From contig JAEUIU010000021.1 of NCBI GenBank assembly GCA_016795065.1, forward strand, positions 1 through 64,000: DNA of 64,000 nt. The letters are read 5' to 3'. The stretch comes from Phycisphaerae bacterium (GTDB lineage: Bacteria > Planctomycetota > Phycisphaerae > Phycisphaerales > SM1A02). Each line of letters starts with the position of its first letter. Position 1 is the first letter of the stretch. The notes under the pieces were generated by a model. The model had not been told where the DNA came from and ran no database searches. It was given only the letters and a program-made list of their open reading frames with translations. Positions 36,416 through 45,729 of the stretch are shown here, piece after piece. The translations under genes and the position numbers were made by a program.

Positions 36416-38134
36416 TTAGCCTTCGCACACACCCCACGCACCAAGCAGAACGGCGAGATCAGCACCGTCGGTGTCGCCATCCCAATCGACGTCCGCGCCT
36501 TCGCCGATCGGACCGACGTTGCCCCACGCACCGAGGAGGATCGCCAGATCCGCCGCATCGACGAAGCCGTCGTTGTTGAGGTCCGACTCGCACGGACCGG
36601 GGCGCTGGGCGACGACCACGGCGGCGGTCTCGTCGGCGAACGCTATCTGGATCGCCACGTCGCCGCGATCGTTGACACCTGGCCGGCGGCCGCCGTGTTC
36701 GCAGATGCCGAAGCTGACGACCCATGAGATCACCTGTCGGGGCGCCTGCCCGCCGATGGAGAGAAGCTGGCCTTCGCGAAGGAGGTTGTGCAGCGTTCCA
36801 TCCACGTCGACAAGCCACAGGCCGCGGTTGTTCTCCAGGCCGATCCTCGGACCTCGCACGAATGCGTCAAGGACGATCTGGTGTGCATCGTTGATGAGTG
36901 GCAGCGGCGTGTACCACCCGCCCATGTCGTCGAACACGACGCCGGGGCCGAAGCCTTCGGCTGCGTCGCCTTCACGCACCATGATCGTGGCAGGACCACC
37001 CAGCGGCGATCGGATGATGGCGCTGTCGGTGTTCTCCGAGCCCCCTTGGAAACTCGCCCAGAACGCGGCGGTGCCATCCTCGGCGACCTGGGCGCTCGAT
37101 GATTGAAGCGCCTTGTAGGCACCCAACGGCCCCGGATGGTCGACCACCGCGTAATCGTTCAGCACGCCGCCACTCATGCCCCAGATGCCGGACAGCGAGC
37201 CGACGGGCAGGACGGCATCAGCATGGAACGCGAGGGTGCCCACGCCCGGCGAGAGATCCCAGAAGTTGAAGAGACCTCCGTCCACAGCGAAAGTCCCGCC
37301 GACAGGAGTCGGCTGGCCGTCAAGTGCGACCGAATCGATCGCGCCCGGCCATCCCCTCCACAGGCTCCATGGCATGGCCGTCGCGCCGGTCGTCGCTGCC
37401 GTGAAACCAATGGCGCCGGAAGCCTCCAGCGTCGGGAACGACGATGGCCCAAACGAAAAGACGGTGCCGGGCATATCCGGCACGGCGTTTCCTTCGCGAA
37501 CGAACATCTGGACGCCGCCGAACCAGTGGGCGAAGTACGCTCGGTCGTTGCTGGCGTTGACGCCGGGGCCAGCGAGCGTCGCCCCGAACGCCAACGAGTT
37601 GGAAGCATTGAACGACGGCAGGTTCGATACCGAGGCGTAGGTCGCTGTGCCCGCGGTGCCCGGAGCGACGTCGCCCTGCACGGCGACGCGCTGGATGCTC
37701 CCATTCACCATGCGGAAAAGCCCGTTCGCCGGATCGGGCATGTTGGTCAGCGGGGCCGAGAAGCCGACGTTGCCGGCGTCGTTGAGGAGCGGATGGTGGA
37801 ACGAGGGATCGAACTGTCCGAATCGGATCTCCGGTGGCGAACCGGGGACCGGGTAGTCCTGGCCGATGATGAGCTCGCAGGATTGCGGGTCGTTGAAGGC
37901 GGTTCGCCACATGCCCGTGTCGGCGATCGCCCCATCGCTGCCCGCGGCGAACGCGACTTGGCCGGAAGCGTTGATGGTCGGCCAGCCGAGCCAGGTGAAG
38001 TGCCCACCCAAGCTGCCCGGGGCGGGGTCGCCCGTTTGAGCAACCAATCGAAAGCTGTAGCCTTGGGCATGGCCCCGACTAGCGCACGCGAGGGCACCGA
38101 GTGAGACGAGAGCAAGCGAACGAGCGAGGGTCAT
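36416..38134 (-). CDS. Secreted NxxGxxxF tandem-repeat protein with dockerin
   Basis: 572 residues from ATG 38134, supported by an AGGAG-type ribosome site and an immediate signal peptide (core SLALVSLGALACASRGHA). It carries about eight copies of the N-x-x-G-x-x-x-F motif spaced by 50-70 residues: INASGQVAFAA, LNDAGNVGFSA, FNASNSLAFGA, LEASGAIGFTA and VNDRGDVAIQI among others. This is the pattern of the choice-of-anchor NxxGxxxF repeat family, whose members end in different sorting signals in different genomes. Here the anchor is a paired dockerin (LNNDGFVDAADLAILLGAWG, then WDGDTDGADLAVLLGAWG). Exported, role unknown. Confidence 0.9.
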   Translation of the reverse strand: MTLARSLALVSLGALACASRGHAQGYSFRLVAQTGDPAPGSLGGHFTWLGWPTINASGQVAFAAGSDGAIADTGMWRTAFNDPQSCELIIGQDYPVPGSPPEIRFGQFDPSFHHPLLNDAGNVGFSAPLTNMPDPANGLFRMVNGSIQRVAVQGDVAPGTAGTATYASVSNLPSFNASNSLAFGATLAGPGVNASNDRAYFAHWFGGVQMFVREGNAVPDMPGTVFSFGPSSFPTLEASGAIGFTAATTGATAMPWSLWRGWPGAIDSVALDGQPTPVGGTFAVDGGLFNFWDLSPGVGTLAFHADAVLPVGSLSGIWGMSGGVLNDYAVVDHPGPLGAYKALQSSSAQVAEDGTAAFWASFQGGSENTDSAIIRSPLGGPATIMVREGDAAEGFGPGVVFDDMGGWYTPLPLINDAHQIVLDAFVRGPRIGLENNRGLWLVDVDGTLHNLLREGQLLSIGGQAPRQVISWVVSFGICEHGGRRPGVNDRGDVAIQIAFADETAAVVVAQRPGPCESDLNNDGFVDAADLAILLGAWGNVGPIGEGADVDWDGDTDGADLAVLLGAWGVCEG

Positions 38135-38571
38135 GAGACGCTCCTGAAGGAAGGCAATGGGACGGGGCTGCATGGCAAGGTCGGGTCGACCGGCTCAGGG
38201 CGGACGAAGCTCCGAGACACCCTTGCGGGGTCACGAGGAGAGGCGTCCTCTGACCGTGCCGGGGGACAGGAATCTCTTCGCGGCGGGAGCATTTTTTGAT
38301 GGGGGCTGCATCCCGGGCATGACCCCGGTCCCAACCTCCAGCCTCCGACACGAGCGATCACGTCCGGCGGTTGGGCGTCCTGCCGACCCGACTCCGGACG
38401 TGACACCATCGCACTCCCCGGCCATGGGGCCCGGCGGCAACTTGAACGGCAGGGGGCGCGGCCACATGGCAAACCGCCCTGGCCCTCGGAGTGGGACGCT
38501 CCACCGTTCAGGACGCAGGACCCGGTTAGCATCCAGTGGTCGCCTCTGTATCCGCCTCACCGAGCCCCCCC

Positions 38572-39564
38572 ATGACCCGCCTCGCCCTCGGCATCTTCGT
38601 CGCATTTCTGGTGTGCTCACTCTCAGCCGGTACGCAATCGCCTTCACCAACGCCGACCGAGCCGCAAGCTCGGCGAGCCGTTCTGGTCACCGGCGCAAGC
38701 ACCGGTATCGGCCGAAAGACAGCGGAGCTGCTCGCAGCCAGCGGCTTCTTCGTCTACGCGTGCGCTCGCAAGGAAGCGGACCTGCAGGCTCTGAATGCAA
38801 TCCCGAACGTGCAGTCGATTCGCATGGATGTCACGAAGCCCGACGAGATCGCCGCGGCCGTCAAGACCGTGCGCGACGCGGGGCGCGGACTCTACGGACT
38901 CATCAACAACGCCGGCGTCGCGGCCGTCGGGCCACTCATCGAGATGCGCGACGAGGATCTCACCTACCAGCTCGACGTCAACGTTTACGGTCCATTTCGC
39001 GTGACGAAAGCGTTTGCGCCGCTCCTGATCGAGAGCAAAGGTCGTATCGCTACGACCGGATCGATCTCCGGCGTGGTGAGCTCGGGCTTCGGCGGCGCGT
39101 ACTGCATGAGCAAGCACGCGATCGAGGCATACACCGATGCGTTGGCCGCGGAGCTACTGCAGTTCGGCATTCAAGTCAGCGTCATCGAGCCAGGCAACTA
39201 CCGGTCAGAGATCTGGAACGGCGTGCGGCAGCGACTCATCGACGGCGGCTATGGTGGCGAAGGTTCGCACTACAAAGATCAGTTTCGCCAAGCTCTCGAT
39301 ATGCCCACGGACCTGACTGATCAGAAGGAGCCCGACGAAGTCGCCCAGGCGTTCCTTCACGCCCTCTCCGATGACAAGCCCAAGAGGCGATACATGGTCG
39401 TGCCGAATCGCGAACAGGCGGAGGTCACCATCAAGGCCGTGATCCTCCGGGCGGTCCAACTCAATCAGGACCAGCCCTACTCCTACGATCGCGATGGAAT
39501 GATCAAGCTGCTCGACGAGGCGATGAGCGAGGCCTCGCACGGATCCCAAGGCATGTCGGAGTAA
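38572..39564 (+). CDS. Exported short-chain dehydrogenase/reductase
   Basis: 330 residues from ATG 38572. Classical SDR features: TGASTGIG at 40-47 (NAD(P)-binding), NNAG, catalytic Ser in TTGSISG and Y-x-x-x-K in AYCMSKHA, then the PGNYRS segment. Oddly, the Rossmann domain is preceded by a hydrophobic segment LGIFVAFLVCSLSAG that looks like a signal peptide or membrane anchor and a Pro-rich spacer. If exported, access to cytosolic NAD(P) would be lost; as an uncleaved anchor with N-out it is also puzzling, so the enzyme may be anchored facing the cytoplasm. Substrate unknown. Confidence 0.88.
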   Translation: MTRLALGIFVAFLVCSLSAGTQSPSPTPTEPQARRAVLVTGASTGIGRKTAELLAASGFFVYACARKEADLQALNAIPNVQSIRMDVTKPDEIAAAVKTVRDAGRGLYGLINNAGVAAVGPLIEMRDEDLTYQLDVNVYGPFRVTKAFAPLLIESKGRIATTGSISGVVSSGFGGAYCMSKHAIEAYTDALAAELLQFGIQVSVIEPGNYRSEIWNGVRQRLIDGGYGGEGSHYKDQFRQALDMPTDLTDQKEPDEVAQAFLHALSDDKPKRRYMVVPNREQAEVTIKAVILRAVQLNQDQPYSYDRDGMIKLLDEAMSEASHGSQGMSE

Positions 39565-39592
39565 CAGCTCTAGTGTGCCGCGTTCGGCAGGA

Positions 39593-39748
39593 TCAGCCTG
39601 TCCAGTCGCCGAACAGGATCGCAAGGTCCACCCCGTTCACGTTGCCCGACACATTGATGTCGGAGCTTCCGCGAAGTGCGGGCGCAGCGATCTCGTCGCC
39701 GGTCAGGGCCACGGAGTAAATCTGGATCTCGTCCATCGCGCGGTCCAT
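39593..39748 (-). pseudogene. Remnant of a LamG-dockerin protein (C-terminal 51 residues)
   Basis: On the minus strand, MDEIQIYSVALTGDEI matches the last strand of a LamG/concanavalin-like domain, followed directly by DINVSGNVNGVDLAILFGDW, a single degenerate dockerin motif, and a TGA at 39595-39593. A stop codon lies seven codons upstream of 39748, and no signal peptide or LamG core precedes it. A broken gene, missed by ORF size cut-offs. Lies convergent to the SDR gene. Confidence 0.75.
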
Positions 39749-39899
39749 TGGCAGCGCGACAGGCTGCTAATGGAGCGGACTATGAAGACAAGGGCAGAGA
39801 CAAGAGGCGGTGCCGACCACGTTCGACGGTCGTGACCGCGTGGAGGGCTGTCATCCCATCTTTACACAAGGCCAAGCGAAGCGCCCCCGTCGGCCTTCG

Positions 39900-39923
39900 C
39901 CAATGTGGACAGCCGCATTTTGG
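39900..39923 (+). repeat. Dispersed intergenic motif, copy 8
   Basis: Reads CCAATGTGGACAGCCGCATT then TTGG, in the gap between the LamG-dockerin remnant and the next dockerin gene. Nothing else was recognised in 39749-40027 apart from a short GAGCCC-CCCGTC-GGGCTC hairpin near 39983. Confidence 0.5.
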
Positions 39924-40027
39924 AAACCGGAAAGTGTGAATGAGCCCTGCGCCGGGTGGTCGCGTCCTGCGTGTCCGCTTTCGAGCCCCCCGTCGGGCTC
40001 TCACACGCTCATCCTCCAGGACCCCAC

Positions 40028-41167
40028 ATGTCAACGATTCTGCCCCTCCTCTTTGTCGCCGCGGTCGCCATGTCCTCAGACGGTCGCCAAGCCCCCAAGC
40101 CCGTCGGTGGAGGCCTCGCGGGCGTCTCCTGCGGCTGTCCGGGCGATTTCGATCACACCGGCACCATCGATGGTGCCGATCTGGCCACGCTCCTGGGCGG
40201 CTGGGGCTCCGCAGCCACCGACCTCGACGGCAACGGCTTCACCGACGCTGCCGATCTCAGCATCTTGCTTGGAGGCTGGGGGCCGTGCGGCTCCGCACCC
40301 GTGAACGATCTCTGCGCAGACGCACAGCCCATCGAAGAGGGCGACACGCCCTTCTGCACGATCGGGGCCGACACCGACGGACCGACCTACCCATCGGGTT
40401 CCGCATGCATTGAGTTTGGCTACAACAACATGACCGCCGACGTCTGGTACGTCTATACGGCGCCTGGCAAGGGCACGGTCACACTCTCAACCTGCGGAGC
40501 GACCTGGGACACCCGACTGGCCGTCTATACCGCCGTGTTCTCGCAGACTGTTGGCTGCCCGACGAGCGGGCCGGACCTCATCGCCGAGATCGCCTGCAAT
40601 GACGACGCACCGGGCTGCGGTATGGGATCACAAGTCACCTTCGACACGATGCCTGGTAAGGAGTACCGGATCCGCGTCGGCGGATATCTCGGATGGAGTG
40701 GCGACGGGGTTCTCCATCTGAACTTCGATCCGATCGGCAGCTCCTGCGAGACGGCCATCGACCTTGGCCTCGTCATCGATGCGTGGGTCGGCGGCACGAC
40801 CGAGGACGACAACCCCGGCGTCGACATCTCACCCTGCGGCGTCGGCGACACGGTTGCCCAGTGGTTTCGGTTCTACCCCGAAGGCTGCATTCTCGACTGG
40901 GCCCACGTGACCGTTTCGACCTGCCTTGACGGCACGGAGTTCGATACGACGCTCTCGGTCTGGAAGGCCAGCCCGACGGGCTGCATCGGCGAGTTCGTGG
41001 GCTGCAACGACGACTTCATCGACTCGGATTGCCAGATCGGTGGCCTCAATCGGAAGAGCCACCTGCAGTTCGACGCCCCGCCCCAAACGGCCTACTACGT
41101 GCGGGTCTCCGGATACGCCGGTGCTCAAGGGCACTTTCAGTTGCGCATCCTGAGCGAGTGCTACTGA
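40028..41167 (+). CDS. Secreted protein with N-terminal paired dockerin and two beta-sandwich modules
   Basis: 379 residues from ATG 40028. A short signal peptide (core TILPLLFVAAVAMSS) is followed by CPGDFDHTGTIDGADLATLL and LDGNGFTDAADLSILLGGWG, a full paired dockerin at about 36-87, so the tag is at the mature N-terminus. Two copies of a Cys-containing beta-sandwich follow (about 93-240 and 245-379), each with VWYVYTAPGKGTVTLSTCG- or FRFYPEG...VTVSTC-type strands, a D-T-R/D-T-T-LAVY/LSVW strand and a C-N-D-D motif. The same module occurs in the 4316 and 59310 proteins. Ligand unknown. Confidence 0.88.
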   Translation: MSTILPLLFVAAVAMSSDGRQAPKPVGGGLAGVSCGCPGDFDHTGTIDGADLATLLGGWGSAATDLDGNGFTDAADLSILLGGWGPCGSAPVNDLCADAQPIEEGDTPFCTIGADTDGPTYPSGSACIEFGYNNMTADVWYVYTAPGKGTVTLSTCGATWDTRLAVYTAVFSQTVGCPTSGPDLIAEIACNDDAPGCGMGSQVTFDTMPGKEYRIRVGGYLGWSGDGVLHLNFDPIGSSCETAIDLGLVIDAWVGGTTEDDNPGVDISPCGVGDTVAQWFRFYPEGCILDWAHVTVSTCLDGTEFDTTLSVWKASPTGCIGEFVGCNDDFIDSDCQIGGLNRKSHLQFDAPPQTAYYVRVSGYAGAQGHFQLRILSECY

Positions 41168-41407
41168 GGCACGGGAAACCGGCGTGGGTACTGATGACGC
41201 GCCGGCTCCTTCCGCACATCGTCAACGGGAAGCCCGTCGACACTTTCTTGAGCACACGAACATGCGAGTCGCCCACGATCATGTCTGTCTCGGCACCAAC
41301 GTCGAGGCGAACGAATCCGACTCCGGTACATTCTCGATCGGCCCTCGACGATGGTCGTCTACGCCGTCCCGCCGATCCGGCTTCCACGTGATTCCGCCAA
41401 GCCTCCC

Positions 41408-42037
41408 ATGACCAAGCCGAAGAGCACTGCCACCAAGAAGCCGATCGCGGAAGCGGCGTCCGCTCCAGAGTCCACCATTCGCTGCAAGGCGACACTCCTT
41501 CGACCAGCGACGCCGGCTGGAACCAAGCCAGCCGCGTGGACGTTCCTCGTCCTGCCCGCTGCGGCGAGCGCACGCCTTCCATCGCGCGGAATGGTGTCGA
41601 TCGAGGGAACGCTGGGGAAGGCGCCTTTCTCGGCGACGCTGAGCCCGGACGGAGAGGGAGGCCACTGGCTCAAGGTCGAAGCGGTCCTTCGCACCGCGGC
41701 AGGCGTCGAGGTCGGCGACACCGTTGCCTTGGCGTTTGCCCCCGTGGCGAAGGAGCCAGAGCCGGTCATCCCAAGCGAGCTTCGCGCCGCCCTGGCATCG
41801 GCGCCGCCGAAGGCCCGCGAGATCTGGTCTGACATTACCCCCGCGGCACGGCGCGATTTCGTCCAGTGGATTGAGTCCGCGAAGCTCGATGCGACGCGCG
41901 TCAAGCGCATTGCCACCGCCTGCGACATGTTGGCAAAGGGCAAGCGGCGTCCCTGCTGCTTTGACCGGTCGGGAATGTACGGCAAGAACCTGGGCTGTCC
42001 GATCGCCGAAGAAGCGCCGCCGCGAGCAAAGCGTTAG
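41408..42037 (+). CDS. DUF1905/OmdA (YdeI-type) protein
   Basis: 209 residues from ATG 41408, preferred because the upstream extension is non-coding in character. A basic N-terminal tail (KPKSTATKKPIAEAA) precedes a DUF1905 beta-barrel-like domain (about 35-115: WTFLVLPAAASARLPSRG, VSIEGTLGKAPFSATLSPDG). An OmdA domain follows at about 130-190 (LASAPPKAREIWSDITPAAR, RDFVQWIESAKLDATRVKRI, DMLAKGKRRPCCF). The family includes the E. coli YdeI-type proteins linked to bacteriocin protection, but its molecular role is not established. Cytoplasmic; no partner genes nearby. Confidence 0.87.
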   Translation: MTKPKSTATKKPIAEAASAPESTIRCKATLLRPATPAGTKPAAWTFLVLPAAASARLPSRGMVSIEGTLGKAPFSATLSPDGEGGHWLKVEAVLRTAAGVEVGDTVALAFAPVAKEPEPVIPSELRAALASAPPKAREIWSDITPAARRDFVQWIESAKLDATRVKRIATACDMLAKGKRRPCCFDRSGMYGKNLGCPIAEEAPPRAKR

Positions 42038-42410
42038 CCCGCCGATCGTCCCTTCGACATCGGTCTCCTCCAACCTGGACTGCCACCGTCTGGAAGCGCC
42101 GCGAGTTCGCTCAGTCCCATTCGGGGACCTTCACCGTCGACGGTGCCGTCGGCGTCGGGGTCGCCGGTGCAACCACATCGACGATTGCCTAGGGCGCTCG
42201 GCCTGCGAGGCGGAGGGCCCGGCAGGTCTCCTTGACAGCACCCATCTGGGCGGCTCGGCACTCCGGACATCACCCCAAACGACCGCCCCCCAAAAAAGTC
42301 GCTTCCCGCGGTTGCGCTCCTCGACGCGTGAATCCGTTGTCTGGTCTGCGGAGGGCCACAGCGGCCGCCGCTCTCACGCACCACACCTTGACCAACCCAC
42401 GGATTTCGCC
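42038..42410. other. Intergenic region, no gene found
   Basis: 373 bp between the YdeI-type gene and the next dockerin gene. One minus-strand stretch near 42145-42165 spells a dockerin-like DPDADGTVDG, but the surrounding frame has no other dockerin residue. No terminator or promoter recognised. Confidence 0.5.
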
Positions 42411-44144
42411 ATGCATACCTCACGCAACCGCCCGACCGTTCGTCTCGCCGCCCTCCTTGCGGCCTCTGCCTGTACCACCCTCGTCTCGGCCGATGCCACC
42501 CTCAGCAGCCCCGACGGCCGCTGGGTCGCCACCATCGAGGACGTCGGCGGCGGCGCCGGCCAGGTGACGTCGATGAAGGACACCTCGCTCGTCGCCAGCG
42601 AGCAGTCCTTCGTCGCCAACACCATTCACTTCGTCCGCATGGGCTCGCCGCTCCTGTTCGGTTCGATGGAGACGGAGCGGATGGAGAATCTCTTCACCTG
42701 CGTCCGCTTCGTGGCCGAGGCCGACAACTTCACGGCCGTCCTTGTTACCGAGAACCTCGCCGGCACCGTCGCGATGGTGAACGGCGAGATGGTCTCCGGC
42801 CCGCAGGGTGGCCTCCGCGTCGCGATCACCTTCATGGATGCGGCCCCCTCCGCCAACGGACTCCTCCAGACGATCGTGAAGCCCTTCGTCTACGCGAACA
42901 TGAACGTCGACGGCCAGATGCTGAGTAACGTCGGTTCGTGGAGCCCCGGTTCGCCGAACGGTCACTTCTGGCAGCGACGCAACGGCAGCGCCTCCAACAG
43001 CGAGCGCTGGTTCGTCGGCGCCGGCGTCGACGGCGTTCAGACGATGAACGACTCGCTCATGCTGAACTTCCTCGACAACGGCACAATCAGTCTCTTCAAC
43101 CAGGTCATGACCGGCCCGGCCGACCTGAACTCGGCGATGAGCTGGCCTGAGGCGAACATCAACGACGACTCCTACTCCGTCACCTTCGGCCTCGGCAACG
43201 CCGGCCTGTTCGTTTCGTCCAGCTTCGGATCGGTCGCCGAAAGTGACCTCTACATCCACAGCTCCGACTCGCGTTGGCGGGCGAAGGTCACCAACACGAT
43301 CACCAGCGCCGGTGCGTTCAAGGAAGTGCTCGACCAAAGCCAGCGCTCACCCGGCGACAAGGTTGCCGGCCAGATTTCGCCCTACGGTTTCGTCGGCGCC
43401 CCGAACAGCCAGAGCCTCTACTTCCTTCCGTCAGTGCTCGATCGCCTCCACATGTGGATCCCGGGCAGCTCGCATCGCGTCACCGAAGTGAACGTGATGC
43501 CGACTCATCCGGGCGTGATCATGATCTTCGACGGTCTCATGCTCGACGGCGAGGCGGGCGGCGCGGTGGGCTGCATGACCTGGGTGGACACCGCTGGTCA
43601 GCACCCGACGGTCACACCGATGATGTACGCCGACATGGACATCGATGGCAATGGCTTCAACCAAGGCGGGTTCGAGAACGACCACTTCTGGATGACTGCC
43701 CCCTCGTCGCGGACCGGCAATGTCCGCTGGGCACGGAGCACCGCGTTCGAGAGCTACGTGATGGAATCGCTCGGACTCGCCATCGGCGAGATGCTCGTGA
43801 ACGACAGCTTCTCGAACAGCGTCGAAACTGGCATCACCGATCTGGAGTGGGCCTTCCGCTACCAGCCGAAGCAACTCGAGTCCAACGTCCCCTACGTCTA
43901 CGGCTTCGCGGTGGGCAACCCGAACATCGAGATCCCGCAGAGCTTCTGCCAGCCGACGTTCAACTTCCCTTGCCCCGCCGACTTCAACGGTGACGGCTTC
44001 GTCAACGCCGCCGACCTGAGCATCCTCCTGGGCAACTGGGGACCGTGGCAGCCGACCTCGCCCGACACCGACTTCAACAACGACAACGTGACCGACGCTG
44101 CGGACCTGGCCGTGCTCCTCGGCGGCTGGGGCGAATGCGGCTAA
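42411..44144 (+). CDS. Secreted protein with internally duplicated domain and dockerin
   Basis: 577 residues from ATG 42411; the open frame extends upstream but without signal-peptide character. Signal peptide at about 1-27 (core AALLAASACTTLVSA). Two homologous halves follow: about 28-270 beginning LSSPDGRWVATIEDVGGGAG, and about 285-520 beginning IHSSDSRWRAKVTNTITSAG. Both contain a YANMNVDG/YADMDIDGNG motif, NGHFW/NDHFW and a WFVGAG/VRWARS strand. The C-terminus is a paired dockerin (FNGDGFVNAADLSILLGNWG, then FNNDNVTDAADLAVLLGGWG). Domain family not recognised; the Asp-rich DVDG-like turns may bind calcium. Confidence 0.9.
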   Translation: MHTSRNRPTVRLAALLAASACTTLVSADATLSSPDGRWVATIEDVGGGAGQVTSMKDTSLVASEQSFVANTIHFVRMGSPLLFGSMETERMENLFTCVRFVAEADNFTAVLVTENLAGTVAMVNGEMVSGPQGGLRVAITFMDAAPSANGLLQTIVKPFVYANMNVDGQMLSNVGSWSPGSPNGHFWQRRNGSASNSERWFVGAGVDGVQTMNDSLMLNFLDNGTISLFNQVMTGPADLNSAMSWPEANINDDSYSVTFGLGNAGLFVSSSFGSVAESDLYIHSSDSRWRAKVTNTITSAGAFKEVLDQSQRSPGDKVAGQISPYGFVGAPNSQSLYFLPSVLDRLHMWIPGSSHRVTEVNVMPTHPGVIMIFDGLMLDGEAGGAVGCMTWVDTAGQHPTVTPMMYADMDIDGNGFNQGGFENDHFWMTAPSSRTGNVRWARSTAFESYVMESLGLAIGEMLVNDSFSNSVETGITDLEWAFRYQPKQLESNVPYVYGFAVGNPNIEIPQSFCQPTFNFPCPADFNGDGFVNAADLSILLGNWGPWQPTSPDTDFNNDNVTDAADLAVLLGGWGECG

Positions 44145-44187
44145 CGCGACGCTCGCCGACGACGGTCGAGACGTATCAGGAATCGCA

Positions 44188-44219
44188 CGCGGCCGGCCCA
44201 AAGAGAGGGGTCGGCCGCG
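44188..44219. terminator. Strong GC stem-loop after the 42411-44144 gene
   Basis: A 12-bp stem (CGCGGCCGGCCC with GGGTCGGCCGCG, one G-U pair) with an 8-nt loop begins 44 nt after the stop codon. It lacks a T-tract, but position and stability suit transcription termination. Confidence 0.5.
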
Positions 44220-44389
44220 GTGCGTTCCGGAAAACGAGACGAATTTCCATCCCGTCGGGTGAGCGCCGCACCGCGTGCATCCCGCCAAGTCCGTAGACTG
44301 CGTTTCAAAGTGGGCGCCGGAAGCTCGTCGGAGATCCCTTCCGACATCCGAACGCCCCTCCTCGCGATCACTTCCTTCCGGAGTCCCGC

Positions 44390-45688
44390 ATGCCGTCACC
44401 CGCTCGCCTTGCTTCCCTTGTCGTCCTGTCTGGTTCGATGTGCGGATCCACCCTCTTCGCCGCCGCTATCGCCGACGAGGCCGCGAAGCTCACGGTGATC
44501 TCCTCGGGTGCAAGCGCGAAGATCGGCTACTACGCCCCGATCCGTGCCACGCTCTCAAGCGAGAAGCCTGCGACCGTGACGAAGGTGCCGGAAGGCCTCG
44601 AGGCCCCGCTCTTCGGCACCCTTCCCGTTGCTGGCGTGAAAGGCCGCGTCTTCCATGTCATCGTCGACGAGCCGGCCGGCAAGGAGGCTCGTCTCTTCGT
44701 CGACGCCAACGGCGATGGCGACCTGACCAACGATGCCGCCGCCGAGTGGAAGAGCAAGAAGGCGAAGGGAAAGCCGGGCGATGACAAGGAGTACACGACC
44801 TACAACGGCGGGGCGACGCTTCTCTTCGGTGGCGAGGGCAAGACCTTCGATGCCCACATCAACGCCTATCGCTTCGATCCCAACGACCCGGGCCGCGCCC
44901 AACTCAAGGATGTTCTTCTCTTCTATCGCGACTACGCGGTGGAAGGGGAACTGCCGCTCGGCGGCAAGAGCTACAAGGTCATGCTGGACGACGGCAAGGT
45001 CAGCGGCGACTTCAGCGGCAAGGCCGCCGGCTCCGAAGGCGGCAGTGCTGTCACCCTCCTCATCGACGTGAACGGCAACGGCAAGTTCGACCACTCGGGC
45101 GAGAGCTTCCCGGTCGATGCCCCTTTCAACATCGCTGGCACGACCTGGGAGCTCGCCGACATCGCCGCTGACGGCAGCAGTATGCGGGCGGTGAAGAGCA
45201 CCAAAACCGTCGAGGCGGTGCCCACGCCACCCGACCTGGCCGTCGGCAAGAAGATCCTCTCCTTCGAGGAGAAGGACCTCGAAGGGAAGACCGTGCGATT
45301 CCCCGACGACTACAAGGGCAAGGTGGTTCTTCTCGACTTCTGGGCGACCTGGTGCGGCCCGTGCATGCTCGAGATGCCCAATGTCGTGAAGGCCTACGAG
45401 GCGTACCACGACAAGGGCTTCGAGGTCCTCGGAGTGACCCTCGACAGCAAGGACGCGGTCGAGAAGATCCGCGGCGCCGAGAAGGACAAGGGCATGAAGT
45501 GGCCTCAGATCTACGACGGCGGAGGCTGGAAGGCGAAGCTCGCCACCCAGTTCAGCATCCACTCGATCCCGCAGGCTTACCTCGTTGACGGAAACACGGG
45601 TGAGATCCTCGCGACCGGCGATGCGATCCGCGGCGAACAGCTCGCGAAGTCGATCGAGGCGGCGTTGGCCAAGCGAAAGAACGGCTGA
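44390..45688 (+). CDS. Secreted TlpA-like thioredoxin-fold protein
   Basis: 432 residues. Signal peptide at about 1-28 (SLVVLSGSMCGSTLFAAAIA). A long N-terminal region (about 30-280) holds two Asp-rich calcium-type turns, FVDANGDGDLTND and LLIDVNGNGKFDHSGE, in a beta-rich domain seen in planctomycetal TlpA proteins. The C-terminal thioredoxin domain (about 290-430) has the active site FWATWCGPC with Cys322 and Cys325, a cis-Pro in HSIPQAYLVD, and the TlpA/ResA insertion GFEVLGVTLDS. Predicted periplasmic thiol-disulfide reductase. No cytochrome-maturation gene is adjacent. Confidence 0.9.
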   Translation: MPSPARLASLVVLSGSMCGSTLFAAAIADEAAKLTVISSGASAKIGYYAPIRATLSSEKPATVTKVPEGLEAPLFGTLPVAGVKGRVFHVIVDEPAGKEARLFVDANGDGDLTNDAAAEWKSKKAKGKPGDDKEYTTYNGGATLLFGGEGKTFDAHINAYRFDPNDPGRAQLKDVLLFYRDYAVEGELPLGGKSYKVMLDDGKVSGDFSGKAAGSEGGSAVTLLIDVNGNGKFDHSGESFPVDAPFNIAGTTWELADIAADGSSMRAVKSTKTVEAVPTPPDLAVGKKILSFEEKDLEGKTVRFPDDYKGKVVLLDFWATWCGPCMLEMPNVVKAYEAYHDKGFEVLGVTLDSKDAVEKIRGAEKDKGMKWPQIYDGGGWKAKLATQFSIHSIPQAYLVDGNTGEILATGDAIRGEQLAKSIEAALAKRKNG

Positions 45689-45729
45689 TCTTGGTTAGCA
45701 GAAGGCGCTTCGGGCCGGGTCGTGATGGC

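Noticed and set aside
42140..42170. Dockerin-like peptide DPDADGTVDG on the minus strand
   Set aside because: The rest of the frame lacks dockerin residues; chance match in Asp/Gly-rich GC sequence.
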